A DNA stretch of 64,000 nt from positions 16,837,245 through 16,901,244 of the forward strand of contig CM119264.1 in assembly GCA_051294375.1 (NCBI GenBank). Direction: 5' to 3'. Source of the DNA: Paraspadella gotoi (Eukaryota; Chaetognatha). The notes below the pieces were generated by a model. That model saw only the letters and a program-made list of their open reading frames with translations, did not search any database and had not been told where the DNA came from. Position numbers and translations under genes: made by a program. This document shows positions 11,623 through 23,842 of this stretch, one piece after another (the stretch's first letter is position 1; every line of letters begins with the position of its first letter).

Positions 11623-12627
11623 TTATTATTGGATTTGATGACTTTCCTTATCATTCGATACAAGAGCCTATAAAATTAAATCTAATCTCCAAAAAAAGAA
11701 GCAACCACTCAGGCTCGAAATGTTTTTTTTAATTTTTTTTATTATGCGAAAATAAAGGGACGAAGTCTCGAAAGAATGTAATTCGCACGAAAATACGTTT
11801 AGTTAAGAATATATTTAATATTGTCGATAATAAATTCATTTCAATTCAAAAATGAAAAAAATTTCATCGTGTTATTGTGCTTAAAACTTCTTATATGTGA
11901 TTACATAATACATTAATCATATATTAATCATCCTCTATATATAACATATAACCAATTTCATAGGAAGATAGGATAACTATAAGAAAACCAAAATCGCCGC
12001 ACAAAAAATTCATTAAAGATACAATAAATTAAATACGTTTTCTCAATGCAGCCAAAATCATCGTTACTTGTCTTGGGGTCATGACATGAAACTTTTCATA
12101 CCCCTAACATTGGGATTTTTCATCGGAACTCGGTCCCGGAATCGTCCCCGTCACCTCGAGCGAATCGTTTTCATCGCCCGCAGAATTAACGAGCATTTCC
12201 TTCGTCGTCTTCTCTTTAGAGACGTTTATTTTAACGCGTTTGTATATTCTTTAATCTTTATATTATTAAGTTCCTAACGAATAATAATTAATATTAAACG
12301 CTCAAAACGATAGAGAAAAAACAACAACAACAAAAACGGTAATCGAGAAACAAAACAGGAGTGGCAATAATGATTCTTCGCTGCGATATAGATCACGACG
12401 ATTCTCCACCTTTTAAATCCTGAAATTAAATTTAAAAAAAAAAGAGAAAGATAGAGAGAGATTGAAAATCCACGCTTGACTCTTTAAATTCGTGAATTTA
12501 CTCTCTTCTGGAACACTCAAAAAAGGTGCGGATCACCACCTGGTAGCATTTTCTAGTTCCATTTCGAACAGAGTATAAACTAAAAAATAAATCACGAATT
12601 AAAAAAAAAAAAAAATTAAGAAAAGCG
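11623..12627. other. Intergenic spacer
   Basis: AT-rich DNA between two plus-strand genes. It includes AATAAA-type sequences near 11750 and 11830 that could end the secreted-protein transcript, and a moderately GC-rich open patch at 12068-12277 with no recognisable family. No further gene is supported. Confidence 0.4.
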
Positions 12628-15600
12628 ATGGCAGGCAAAAATAACGCAGCCGAAAATGACGCTAATATCAACCAGGACCAAAGGAAAAAATGTTACGATA
12701 TTTTTCACGGTAACTCGAAATCGTTCATCGAGAGTCATTTTATTTTTTTAAGCATAACGGCACTAAACCATAGTTTTGTGGATTCATAAGAAGAGCATTC
12801 TTATCGTTCTGGTGCCATTACTGTTACTGCCTCTTCCGCTTCTATGGAGCAACGAGGAATTTCCAGCCGGTGGATCAATGGCGTATTGTTTGGCGTTGAT
12901 GGCCGTCTACTGGGTCTTGGTCGGTAATTTTGGTTTACATATTCGTATTTTGTATTTTCTGTCTTTGAAGCCGTCAATTTTCAGGAATTGTTGCCATTGC
13001 CCGTGACCGCCATGATGCCAGTGTTTCTCTTTCCACTCATGCAAATTGCAACGGCCGATGAAACCTGCGAGGTATAGTTTTTTTAATTTTTTTTACAATT
13101 CCATTAAAACCATTTAATAAACGTGCAATGCAATAAAACTTAAAATTAGTAAAGAAAAGAAATTAAACCAAGCCTAACAGCGAAAAAGCTACGTGTATCA
13201 AGAGGGGGGTTAAAAAGGAAGGTAAACCTGAGCACTGTCAATTCGAGACAAAAAAAAAAATTCAATCTTGGGTGGTAAATAAATAAAAATTAAGTGATTC
13301 AACAGCGAATTTTTTTCTTCGAAAAAAAAAGAAAGTGATATTCGATATTCGACACATGAGTCATGACTATTAGGCCTTCTCAACTGGGCTGCACTTTTTT
13401 TCCCGAATTTCACTGCTAGGCAACAACGTGCAACAACTTCTAATTCCCTGTCAATTTACTCACTACTCAGGCATATTTCAACGACGTTCAGTTTTTAGTC
13501 ATTGGAGGATTGCTGATTGCTATCGCTATCGAACGCTGGAACGTTCACGAGCGAGTTGCACTCAGCGTCCTTATGCTGGTCGGAGCCAAACTGAGGTGTG
13601 TTACTCAGTGTGTATTACGGTGTATTACGGTTTTTTACTCGGTTAATGGAAACGAAGAAAAAGTAGGGCTAAGAAATTTAATAAAGTTCTGGAAACAATA
13701 TATAAATATTTAAAAAGCGGGTCTCTTTTTTTAAATTAATTTTCCTTCCTTCATTGACAAGTAATTTATTAATTTATACTCAGCTTACTATTAACGATAA
13801 ATTTTTTATAAAGATGGATAATGCTCGGATTCATGTTGGTTACTGCCATACTAAGTATGTTTATTTCGAACACGGCTTCAACCGCTATGATGATTCCTAT
13901 CGCGAACGCCATCTTGGATGAGATTCGTTCGACAAAAGAACAAAACCAGGAAGATATCCGAAGGGAGTCGAAGATTACGGGTATAACTTCATATTCATAT
14001 TCATAACTTTAAGTGATTCATGAGACTTTGTGTAAACAAGAACCGGCAAGTTTAAGGTGTAGCACCGCAGAAATTGTTTTATGAATGAGTATGGGGTATG
14101 AAATATAAATTATATATATTTTATGATATATACATATATATATACATATATTGAGAAAATATAAAATGAAATGAGTCTAAATATATTTTCAGAGTCATGA
14201 ATAATAAGTGAATTAATAAATCATGAAATAAATCTGTTACACGAAATAAGCTTAACGATTTTTTTCAATCATATGACCATATTTTTAATTATCAATTATA
14301 ATTTTTATCATTAGTGATAAATATATAATTACATATTTATAAAAAATATATATTTATCATTTAATCAATGTTTCATTTATTTTTTATTATATATTAACTA
14401 TACAATAAAATTCAGAATTTATATATTATATTGTATATATTTTTTGGTTATATAATTTAAGGCCACGAAATTAAAGGAAAACAAACAAGGTTATATATAA
14501 TATATTATAATATACAAATAATATATAAATATAAATAATAATATTTAATAATATATAATCGTATTTTCAGGTGATTATAAGATATATAAAACATACTTAC
14601 ATTAAAGATCTCATATCATATCGCTTTACTACTAAATATTTATAAAATTAATTTGAAAATGAAGACAAAGTCTTGTTACAGCAACGATTTTATTTTAATG
14701 TACAGACAAGTTTCGGCTTTCATTCAAGCCTTCATCAGTGCTTTGACAATTCACAGTTTTCATGTTTTCCAAATTAACTTTGGAAGAGAGAGAGAGAGAA
14801 GAGAGAAGAGAGAGAGAAATAGAGAGAGAAGAAAATGGCCAACAAAGATATGAGACAGGACAGTGGTGAAATGTGAGGACAGGTTTAAGTTAGTAGAGAG
14901 AGAGAGAGAGAATGTGAGGGAAAAGAAATTAAATTTGTGAATGAGGAGAGAGAGACAGAAGAAGGCAGAGGTTAACATTTGGTAAGAAGAGTTACATTGA
15001 AAATGTACAACAATGATAAATTTAATAAATAGACAGACTTAAACAAACTAAAATATTTAAATTAATTCAGATAAATTAATTAATAAAGGAGTGAAGTTTA
15101 GATGAAATTGAAATAAAGATGTTGAGGGATAGGTAAGTGAAAGAGTAAGAGAAAAATAAAAAAGAAAAAGCTCAAAATGAGCTGGCCCCCCGGGTCAACA
15201 ATGGGGATGCTGACGATGTGGTCGGGTCATTGGTTTGTCATAGGCTGAGAGGCTATTGTGGTGGAGTGCGACATGGACGGGTCCGGTAGAGACCCAGGCG
15301 GAAAGAGGCCAAGTGCAACTCGAATATCTCTCAAGGCCTGATAAACCTGCCGACGGCCCTCGTCTCGCCTGTTGGCGAGGCGGGCGGTGGTCTGTTTCGC
15401 CTGTTTTTGCAACGGGAATTACAGACTCCCTCTCCTCCTCCTGTAACGTCTTTTTGGTGGGCGCCCGATCCGAGGAGAGTCGGACTGGGTTGTTGCAGGA
15501 GAGGATGAGGCATCGGACATCTGTTGTACATTTTCTAATGTAACTCTTCTTACCAAATGTTAACCTCTGCTTCTCTGTCTCTCTCTCCCTCATTCACAAA

Positions 15601-18600
15601 TTAATTTCTTTTCCCTCACATTCTCTCTCTCTCTCTCTACTAACTTAAACCTGTCCTCACATTTCACCACTGTCCTGTCTCATATCTTTTGTTGGCCATT
15701 TCTTCTCTCTCTATTTCTCTCTCCTCTCTCTCTCTCTTCCAAAGTTAATTGGAAAACATGAAAACTGTGAATTGTCAAAGCACTGATGAAGGCTTGAATG
15801 AAAGCCGAAACTTGTCTGTACATTAAAATAAAATCGTTGCTGTAACAAGACTTTGTCTTCATTTTCATTACCTAAAACACAACGAAAGAAAGTTTAATCA
15901 CAATAAAATTAATTTATAATGCTTATATTATTAAAATAAAATGAAATTGAATATCAGCGGGACGGATCGACCGAACGAAAAATGACTTACAGAGTTGCTC
16001 CGCGAATATTGGCGGCGCTACTAAAGAAATCCAGATATTTCTCAGAAATCGGCGTCTCTTTGTCCGTATTTAAGAAAAAAGATGTCATCGAATCTTTGAA
16101 GAGAAACTCGGTTGCTCCAATCTCGTTCAACCTTATCGAAGAAGGAAGCAAAAACCAAGCGTTTGTGGAAGATGACGACGAAAGTGAGTAAAAAAATAGT
16201 AGAGAGAACCAACTTAACGGATCGGAAGTCTCGTTTTTAGATCATCCCCTTTTTTTTTCGTTTCCTAAAGCGGTTTTTCCCCAAAATCATATTGTGAAAT
16301 TTTGGTTGGGCCTGAACGCTTTGTTCGAGTAATTGAATTTTAGGGCCAGGTAGATCTATAGAAATTTCTATATTATTTTAACCAAACGTCATAAGAATGC
16401 TTAGGAAACAAACGAAATAGAAGCGACAATTTGTAAAATTAGGCAAAATAAAGAATACAAATTCAATTCGGCGCGAAAGACTCGGGGTGTTCGGAGAGAA
16501 ACTTCCGCTTGAAGGAGTCGAGATGCGCCGCGGCGTAGAAGTCTTTAGTAGCCTCGTTTTCGCGGTAGGCGGCCTCGACTACGGCCTCCTTCATCTGAGA
16601 CAACTCGCGCCCCGTTTGGTACGCCAGGATCTGAACTTTGGCCGCCTGCTCGAAAGATTACGAATCGGGTTAAGAAGAGTAGCAGCAAGTCTGCAACTAT
16701 GTTAACGGGGTAATTTTCGACAGCAGCTGTCACGCCTCACCTGTTCGAAATAGTAATGCGTATCGAAGGCAAGTGCCACAGAATTTCCTACAGTTAAAAG
16801 TCCGTGGTTACCCATTAGCAAAACATCCTGTAATGCGGATCATGTCATTAATTAACTTTGATATAACTTAAACGTCCAACTGAGGCATGTACGAATCCCA
16901 TCGATGCCTCACTACCCAAATTCCTCAGCGAGAAATTCCATTGGTTTATGTCGGCCATGGCCGACTCGCTTAATTACTTTGTCGGCCAAGGTTCTCGCGA
17001 TTCGGTCGCACTCCTCGCTAGCGGAAAATGGTGGAGCGTCGTAATCATCGTCGTAGGCGACGTTGTGGACGAAGCGCGTCGAGTTTTGATGAAGCATCTA
17101 AAAAGCGCGGGAAAGGCCTTTAGTTGCGATTGTCACGTGATATGTCACTTAAAACAAACCTTAATTTCCTTGCGTTTGAGAAGACCCAAAACCGTGGAGT
17201 AAGTGCCATGAGTATGCATGACCGAATCGACGTCGGGTCGATAACTGTAGATGGCGCGATGAATCATGCTGGCGGCCGGTGCGGCCTTCCCTAAAAATGC
17301 CAATAGAGATATGGGCTTGCAATTCAATACGTCGAGGGCATTTTTTTTTTTGCTTCGCGTACCAGTTCCCTCGACGACGCTGCCTTCGTCCAAATCCAAT
17401 CCGATCAAACATTTTGGCGTCACTTCCGACCAATAAATCCCATATGGTACAACGAGGATAACTGGAAAAACGAAAATACCGAGTGAGAAGAATCGACTTA
17501 TCGAGGGAAAATTAAAGACTGTAAATTCTTTTACAATGAAATTTGAAGTCGTCTACCTTCACCGCCTCGCTCCATTGCAGGGGCTTTGGTGCTGAGATGA
17601 TTGCATACGCCCTCGTGCATTCCGTAGTACTCAAGGGCGCGAAAGGCGACCGCGAGGTCAACTCTCTTCGCCCAGTTGATGGCCAATCGACCTTGCTGCA
17701 CTGGGAGGTGTCGGGGGAGGTGTTAAAAAAGAGAAATGAGGGTGATATTTTAAATTTTTAAAATAGTGTTTCATGTTAAATGCTTAAAAATTGTATAATA
17801 AAAAGTTTCAAAGCTATAAAAATTTTCTTTTTTAATTTTCGGTCTCTCCGTAATTTTACAAAACCTACCTTGACAGTCCACTCGCCCGGTAAAGATGCCG
17901 CGCAAACATGTTACTATATAAAAAACTAGATTAACAAATATGCCTAATTACATGGAAAAGGCTTTTTTTGGGCAAAATGTACTTTTTAATTACCTTGTAA
18001 AACAAGTTTTCTCGATCCTTTTAAGGAGCCGGAAAAATACATTTCAAATGGTTAATTTCACAATAAAATGAGTCAAATATTATTATATGTAGTTAAAGAA
18101 TAAAAAATCTTAAAAGCATGTAAAGTCCAGACGAATATTTGCGACTCAAATACTCTTTTGCCTAGGTTAAGAGAGATATCGAATTTCGTCTCATAATCTG
18201 TCTCTCGCGATTATTCACAATTATGCTCTGAAACAGGACCCTTCTCCAAAATAATAAACGTTTGTGGACGCTTAATGGATATTTTAAGTTTTTTTAATTG
18301 ATTCTGATAAAGCTAAAAAATTTAAGCAAAAAATTTAATTACAACTTTTTAAAATTTTGATGTTTTATTATTGAAAATTAGCAAAAACTGTTAAAATTAT
18401 CGGATGATGCTGATGAGATAATTTTTTAATTTTTTTCTTAATTTTAACCCACTTATCATCAAAATATTGAAAAAAGAATTATACTTTGTGCAGACAACTT
18501 TTTATAAGCTATCTGAATCTGATTTTATAAATAGAAAATTTAAAAAAATGTTTTTAACATTTTTTATCGATAAATAAATATTAAAAAATTCATTACTAGT

Positions 18601-21600
18601 GTTTCTAGCCATTTTAGAAAATTTTGGTCCATTGAAAGTTTTCTGAGAAATGTATGAAGTTTCATTTGGGAAGGTTCCCAAATCAAACTTCTGACCCACC
18701 CCATTGACAAAGTTTTGTGGATTTGTTTATTTGTTAAATAATGCTTCTTTAATTATTTGTATTGATTGTATTGTATGAATATCTATATGTTTAGATTATT
18801 TTATTAAGGTACCATTAAATGATTTAGTAGCTTAGTTTGTCTAAACGTAAACGTCTTAATTCTGTTTTTATTTGGTTTATTTTGTTGCTGATGTATGCTA
18901 CTGTATCATTATTGATATGAAATAAAATTCTCACTAGCATCAAAATACAAGGAGCTAAATTTGATGAAATTGGTACAACAAATATAAAAATTATCCATTC
19001 ATTTAATAAATAAGCTATCTTGCCCCAAACTTTGGACAGGCTTTGGTGTTTTAAGGCCTCCATCACTTATTTTAGATTTGAAATGACATGCTTATCAAGT
19101 AGAATTGTACTTTCTATGCAGGAACAGCTACAACTTCCACACCCTACCAAGAGAGAGTGGATCAAAATTCGGGACAGATGCTGGTTCTGCCGGATGACCT
19201 TACAGCGGAGGACCTCTCAGATTTGGCGGACGATTCTCAAGGTTACTGCAGATAATTGAGTTTTGCCAATTAAAAATCTTGAAGGTGTCTTTAACTGTTA
19301 TTTCCTATCTGGCATCTATTTTAGAATTACTTTTCTTATATAGTTGAAACGGAGAAGCGTCAGTTGGCTATGGACAAAATGATGCTTCTCGCCGTCGCTT
19401 GGAGTGCTAATCTCGGAGGTTTAGGGATGCTCACCGGAACCGCTCCTAATCTCGTTCTGAAAGGTCAGTCCTTTTTAAAATTCCGGCAAAAAAAAAAAAA
19501 AAAAATGAGCCGAATGAATCTCACATGTCACATGCTAACATCCGACGAGAAGCAAAACACAAGAAATCTTCAGAAAAAAATTATTTGTTTTTCTTTTCGC
19601 ATTTAAACTATTTAAATTTAGTTTATTAATTGAACGGACATGTTTCAACTACAATGATAGCCTTCATAAGAACAAAATGAAAATATGATCAGAAAATCTT
19701 TTGAGTTAGTCAAAGGGTAGAAAAAAACTAAGTGAAATAGAAACAAGTTTGCGCAAACAATGTCGGATCTGCCCACGATCATTATCGGTAATTAAATTTA
19801 CATTTAATATAAAAAGAAAAAAAAGCATAATTAGTAAAACGATTCCATCGAAACTTTATTTCCAGCTTAATCACACACTTTCTTACACACATACAAAATT
19901 TAGGGTCAATTGCCCCATCCACTCAGGAGTAATTGGTATTCAAATAATGAAATATATAATTTTTTTTTCCATTTAAACACATTTCCACTCGGACGATTCC
20001 ATCAAAACTTCACATCCAGCTTAATCACACACTTCCCTAACCACATACAAAATTTCATTCCAATCCATCCATGCAATCACGAGTAATTGGTGTTTTTTGT
20101 TAAGGTGGGACGGACGGACGAACGAACAGACATCGTTATTTTTGTATAATTTATCATAATTTGATGTTCTAACATGAAATAAGTTAATGCCCGACAAGAT
20201 TGAGGGGGCGGACCGACAAAGTGAATTATAGAGTCGGGATCTGCTTATAAGCAGATCCGACTAAAAAAGTGAAAGAGTACAAATGAGAAAATAAAGTGAA
20301 ATTATATTTATATTTATAAGCTCTATGAAAATATTTTTATTGCATGTAAGTTGTTTAATTAACAATGCGCATTCCGAATATAATAATTTATTTCCCCATT
20401 ACACAACAGGTCACATCGATAAGCATTTCAACAGCGAACTAACTTTTCTTAATTGGTCGGCATTTTGTCTGCCGACAGTTTTTATCTTTCTCGTCTTTGC
20501 CTGGGTTTGGCTGCAAGTGTGGTTTTTGGGATTCAAAGAACTTTTTAACTGTCAACCTCGTTCCCAGAAGACAGGGTTAGAGAAGAGAATTGGTAAGGTT
20601 ATACTTATAGAAAGTTATTAAAAATTATTTCAAAAATATTTTTACCTCTCTCATACTGAGAAAGACTACAAATGCGAATATTTATAAAGCCTATTACTGA
20701 GTAGGAACCAGATGCATTTTTTTAGAATAATTATTTAGTAAAAATAATTTATTTTTACAAATTTAAAAGAGAAGCTTCTTCGCGGGAAATACGAGTCACT
20801 GGGAAAAATTCGTTTCGCCGAAGTATTGGTCGTAGTTTTATTCATTGTTTTGGTGATTCTTTGGTTCACAAGTGATTTGGGTTTCGTCGAAGGTTACAGT
20901 TCCATCTTTAAAAGGAACGAGACGATGGTAAATACAACTACGGGAACAAACCTCGTAATACTAGTATATATCAGTTTTTTTGGGGGATCTTAACTATATA
21001 AGATAATAATCTTTAAATCTTTTTTTTTAAACAAATTCAACGTATTTTACCAAGAGACTATATTTAAACTAAATAAACTTATATCGTAATTAGTTATGGC
21101 GAGGTTTGTAAGTACATTTTCTGTTTTTTAGGAAGACGGTACAACTGCGGAAGTGAAATACGTTAGGGACGCTGTACCCGCCATCTTGATTCCCTCGCTT
21201 CTGTTCGTTTTGCCATCCACGATGCCATTAGTGAGGTCACACGTACCCCGCCTTTTGGATTGGAATACAGCCCAAGAAAAGATGCCGTGGAACGTCATAA
21301 TGTTACTCGGAGGAGGATTCGCTCTTGCTAAAGGCAGTTGGAGTACAAGTCACAAGGAGATCGCAAGGCTTTAGTTTATAATAGTTCACTTTTTAAAAAA
21401 AAATAATGATTTAAGATTTTTAAAGTGTTCCTGTAACACTTTATTGATAAGTAAACTAATCAATCTTGATGTTAATAAACTAGACTGTCTTGATTAAAAG
21501 CTTGCTACGTTATTATCTTGTAAGAGACAATGGCAAGTAATAATTTCTATATTGTTTGTACAACTTTCTTAAACAGAATTACCTGTGACAGGAATGACGA

Positions 21601-23294
21601 GGTCTGGTCTCTCAAAATGGTTGGGAAAGCAGCTGCAGTCGGTTTTAAGATGCGTTCCCCGCTCGGTATTGGGGATGTGCATTAGCCTGGTAGTTACAAT
21701 GACAACTGAAGTGGCGAGCAACACCGCCACTACGCAAATTTTCACGCCGATCATGTCCGACCTTGCTCGCGAGACCGTCGTAAGTTTCGTTTTTTTTCGT
21801 CACAAGTTAGCTAAAATGTTGACTACTATTTTTCACTTTCAGGTCAATCCATTCAATACGCTTATTCCCACCACCGTGTCGGCTTCATTCGCGTTTATGT
21901 TGCCGGTTGCCACGCCTCCAAATGCAATCGCCTTTTCATATGGCAAAGTATCAATTATCGACATGGCTTTACCTGGTGAGGCTTTCTTCCCAATCAAATC
22001 AATATTAGTGAACAAAATTTGTGAACTTTCATTTTAATAATTATTCAAAACTGGTACTTTTTTTCGAACTTAGGAAATATATTGGTATTTTATATTAACA
22101 AGTGAAACAAACTTTCTAATTATAAATATATATACGCACGTGCTTTACAGTAGATAATTTTTAAACAAGTTTGAGCAAACAATGTCGGATCTGCCCATTA
22201 ATCATTAATTAATACTTAATTCAAGTTAATTAATTATTTAATTAATTAATAATTAATTTATTCAAGTTAATTATTTAATTAAATAGGCAATTATTTAATT
22301 AATTTGATCAGAAATGTTTGTTTTGATTGATTGATTAATTAATTATTGATTAATTAATTGACTAATTGATTAATTAACTGATTAATTATTTGATTAATTA
22401 ATACATCTTGCCTTTACATTTAAAATAGAAAGAAAAAAGCATAATCAATTAGTGAAATAGGTTCTTTGTTTTTTCTATTTAAACTCATTTCCACTCAAAC
22501 GATTCCATCGATTGATTTCCAGTTTAATCACACACTTTTCTACCCAAATACAAAATTTCAAGGCCTATCCTATCCTATCTACTCATGAGTAATTGGTGTT
22601 CAAATAATAAAATATATTTTTTTTATTTTTTCCATTTAAACTCATTTCCACTCGGACGATTCCATCGAAATTTCATATACAGCTCAATCACACCCTTCCC
22701 TACCCACACACAAAATTTCATTCAAATCCATCCATCCAATCACGAGTAATTGGTGTTTTTTGCTAAGGTGGGACAGACGGACGGACATAGTTTTTTTTGT
22801 ATAATTTATCATAATTTGATGTTCTGACATGATATAAGTGAATGCCCGACAATATTGAGGGGGCGGACCGACGGACCGACAAAGTGAATTATAGAGTTGG
22901 GATCTGCTGAAAGCAGATCCGACTAAAAATCTGCAATTGAAAAGTCATTTTGAAAAAAAGTAATGTATGATAATACATTTTAATTTCATTTTCATATATT
23001 TACATGTCTTTTTTAATTTATGAACCTGAAACTACTGAACTTAACCGATTAGTCATTCGGTATACTTTTAACAAATATATTTGCCTTTTATTACGCTTTA
23101 CAGTAAAACTAATTTTTAAAATTGTACCAATTTTATATTTTCATAAATACCTATTTACAACAGGAATCGTGATGAACTTGGTTGGTGTTCTCATTATTGG
23201 TCTTGGCATGAATACATGGGGCATTCCCATATTTGACTTGGAGAACCCTGACTGGCCGATTAAAGCGCTTAATAATACTATTAATTGCTCTTAA
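12628..23294 (+). CDS. SLC13: SLC13-family sodium-coupled di/tricarboxylate or sulfate transporter
   Basis: Plasma-membrane cotransporter of the SLC13/NaDC (DASS) family. Thirteen exons join in phase to 621 residues: 12628-12709, 12774-12919, 12985-13071, 13471-13595, 13814-13980, 19122-19241, 19344-19463, 20410-20592, 20770-20927, 21132-21342, 21577-21779, 21843-21975, 23164-23294. Both family SNT signatures are present: [20 protein letters not shown] and [12 protein letters not shown]; the repeat partners are [20 protein letters not shown] and [13 protein letters not shown]. These motifs form the paired hairpins binding sodium and substrate in the family. Length agrees with animal members (about 570-620). 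Substrate choice between citrate/succinate and sulfate cannot be read safely. Intron 5 is about 5.1 kb and holds another gene and several repeats; Helentron-like copies sit in introns 7 and 12. Confidence 0.93.
14655..15866. mobile_element. 1.2-kb foldback element with ~340-bp inverted repeats and hammerhead-like ends
   Basis: Bases 14655-14998 are repeated in inverted orientation at about 15533-15866, including GA-rich microsatellite tracts. The 540-bp centre is unique and GC-richer at 15185-15530. Each arm contains, reading outward, CTGATGA, a GGCTT/AAGCC stem and GAAA (15783-15810 on plus; mirrored at the left end on minus). This matches two conserved blocks of the hammerhead ribozyme. Open frames inside show no known protein. 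It lies in intron 5 of the SLC13 gene. Confidence 0.75.
16463..17695 (-). CDS. Class II aldolase / adducin-head family protein, nested in an SLC13 intron
   Basis: Six exons in phase: 17557-17695, 17363-17461, 17160-17290, 16978-17097, 16741-16827, 16463-16645 (stop), about 253 residues. Family landmarks: [18 protein letters not shown] near the start, [39 protein letters not shown] with the metal-binding His pair, and [20 protein letters not shown] with the third His. These zinc-site histidines are those used by class II aldolases such as fuculose-phosphate aldolase. The whole gene lies within intron 5 of the plus-strand SLC13 gene. A possible first exon ([13 protein letters not shown] near 17870-17905) does not join in phase, so the N-terminus is open. 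Enzyme activity versus an adducin-like structural role is unresolved. Confidence 0.85.
18270..18716. repeat. Dispersed repeat family R1, copy in SLC13 intron 5
   Basis: About 440 bp, closely similar in the same orientation to 27262-27676. Both end 'ttcccaaatcaaacttctg' followed by 'acccaccccattgac'. Weaker relatives occur at 280-365 and, inverted, at about 56030-56325. No terminal repeats or coding capacity were seen, so its class is unknown. Confidence 0.65.
18936..19066. repeat. Dispersed repeat R2
   Basis: Contains 'tttggacaggctttggtg' plus 'ttaaggcctccatcac'. The inverse of this sequence recurs at 33170-33285 inside RPS11, and part ('caaaatacaagg.gct') recurs at about 24615-24640 in an ABCD4 intron. 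It is a short interspersed repeat of unknown origin, sitting directly before SLC13 exon 6. Confidence 0.55.
19742..20264 (+). mobile_element. HINE-like element, copy B
   Basis: Starts AACAAGTTTGCGCAAACAA then TGTCGGATCTGC, contains core units with 'cgattccatcgaaacttt' and 'cacgagtaattgg', an ACGG/ACGA run at about 20107-20130, and ends with the hairpin ATCTGCTTATAAGCAGAT followed by CCGACTAA. The 5' GTCGGATCTGC is the inverse of the 3' GCAGATCCGAC. In SLC13 intron 7. Confidence 0.78.
22164..22926 (+). mobile_element. HINE-like element, copy C
   Basis: Same termini as copy B (AACAAGTTTGAGCAAACAA; hairpin ATCTGCTGAAAGCAGAT then CCGACTAA). A (TTAATTAA)-type tract at about 22200-22400 replaces part of the core region, followed by two core units and an (ACGG) run. 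In SLC13 intron 12. Confidence 0.78.
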
Positions 23295-23842
23295 AACCGT
23301 ACCGCACACAAATTTGCTAAATGCACTATCTTCATTTTACTTATGACAGAAAATTTAGTAACGAAAATGAAAATCACCAAATTAATATATGTAATAATTT
23401 ATTTTCAAATTAACTATCAATGTGGGATTTTTGTTTCAGGATTCTTCGCGTTTCGGGCCGAAGAAAATGCCTTTAAACTAACATATAAATTAGTTAAACC
23501 GTAGCCCAATGCAGATAGATCGACTGAGTTTTAGAAGGAATTAACCTCGTCCAGTCCCTTGCTCGTGCAAATTTTCAAAACTAAATCTTACGACTGCCTT
23601 TGAACCTTTTAAATTTTAATCTACATTACAATTTTATAATAAAAAACGAAATGAAGTTTTATTAGGTATATTACAACAAATAACATTAGGCTAAAATTTA
23701 AATAAGAACGAAAAATTGCAAACAGTGAAATACCGAGATCAGTGGTTATCATAAAAATAATTTTCGGAGAAGTCCTTTCGTCATAATTTTTTGCAACTCC
23801 ATCATCGCTGGCAACCACGCCTACATTGTTACAATGCTATTG
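23295..23842. other. Convergent intergenic spacer
   Basis: Separates the 3' ends of the convergent SLC13 and ABCD4 genes. It contains a small palindrome, TTCTTCGCGTTTCGGGCCGAAGAA (about 23441-23464, loop included). Nothing else supported. Confidence 0.4.

Noticed and set aside
15195-15593. Open frames inside the foldback element
   Set aside because: Several frames are open because of GC-rich composition; no transposase or reverse-transcriptase motif is visible.
23441-23464. Palindrome as a bacterial-type terminator between convergent genes
   Set aside because: Nuclear animal DNA; such a hairpin has no known terminator role here.
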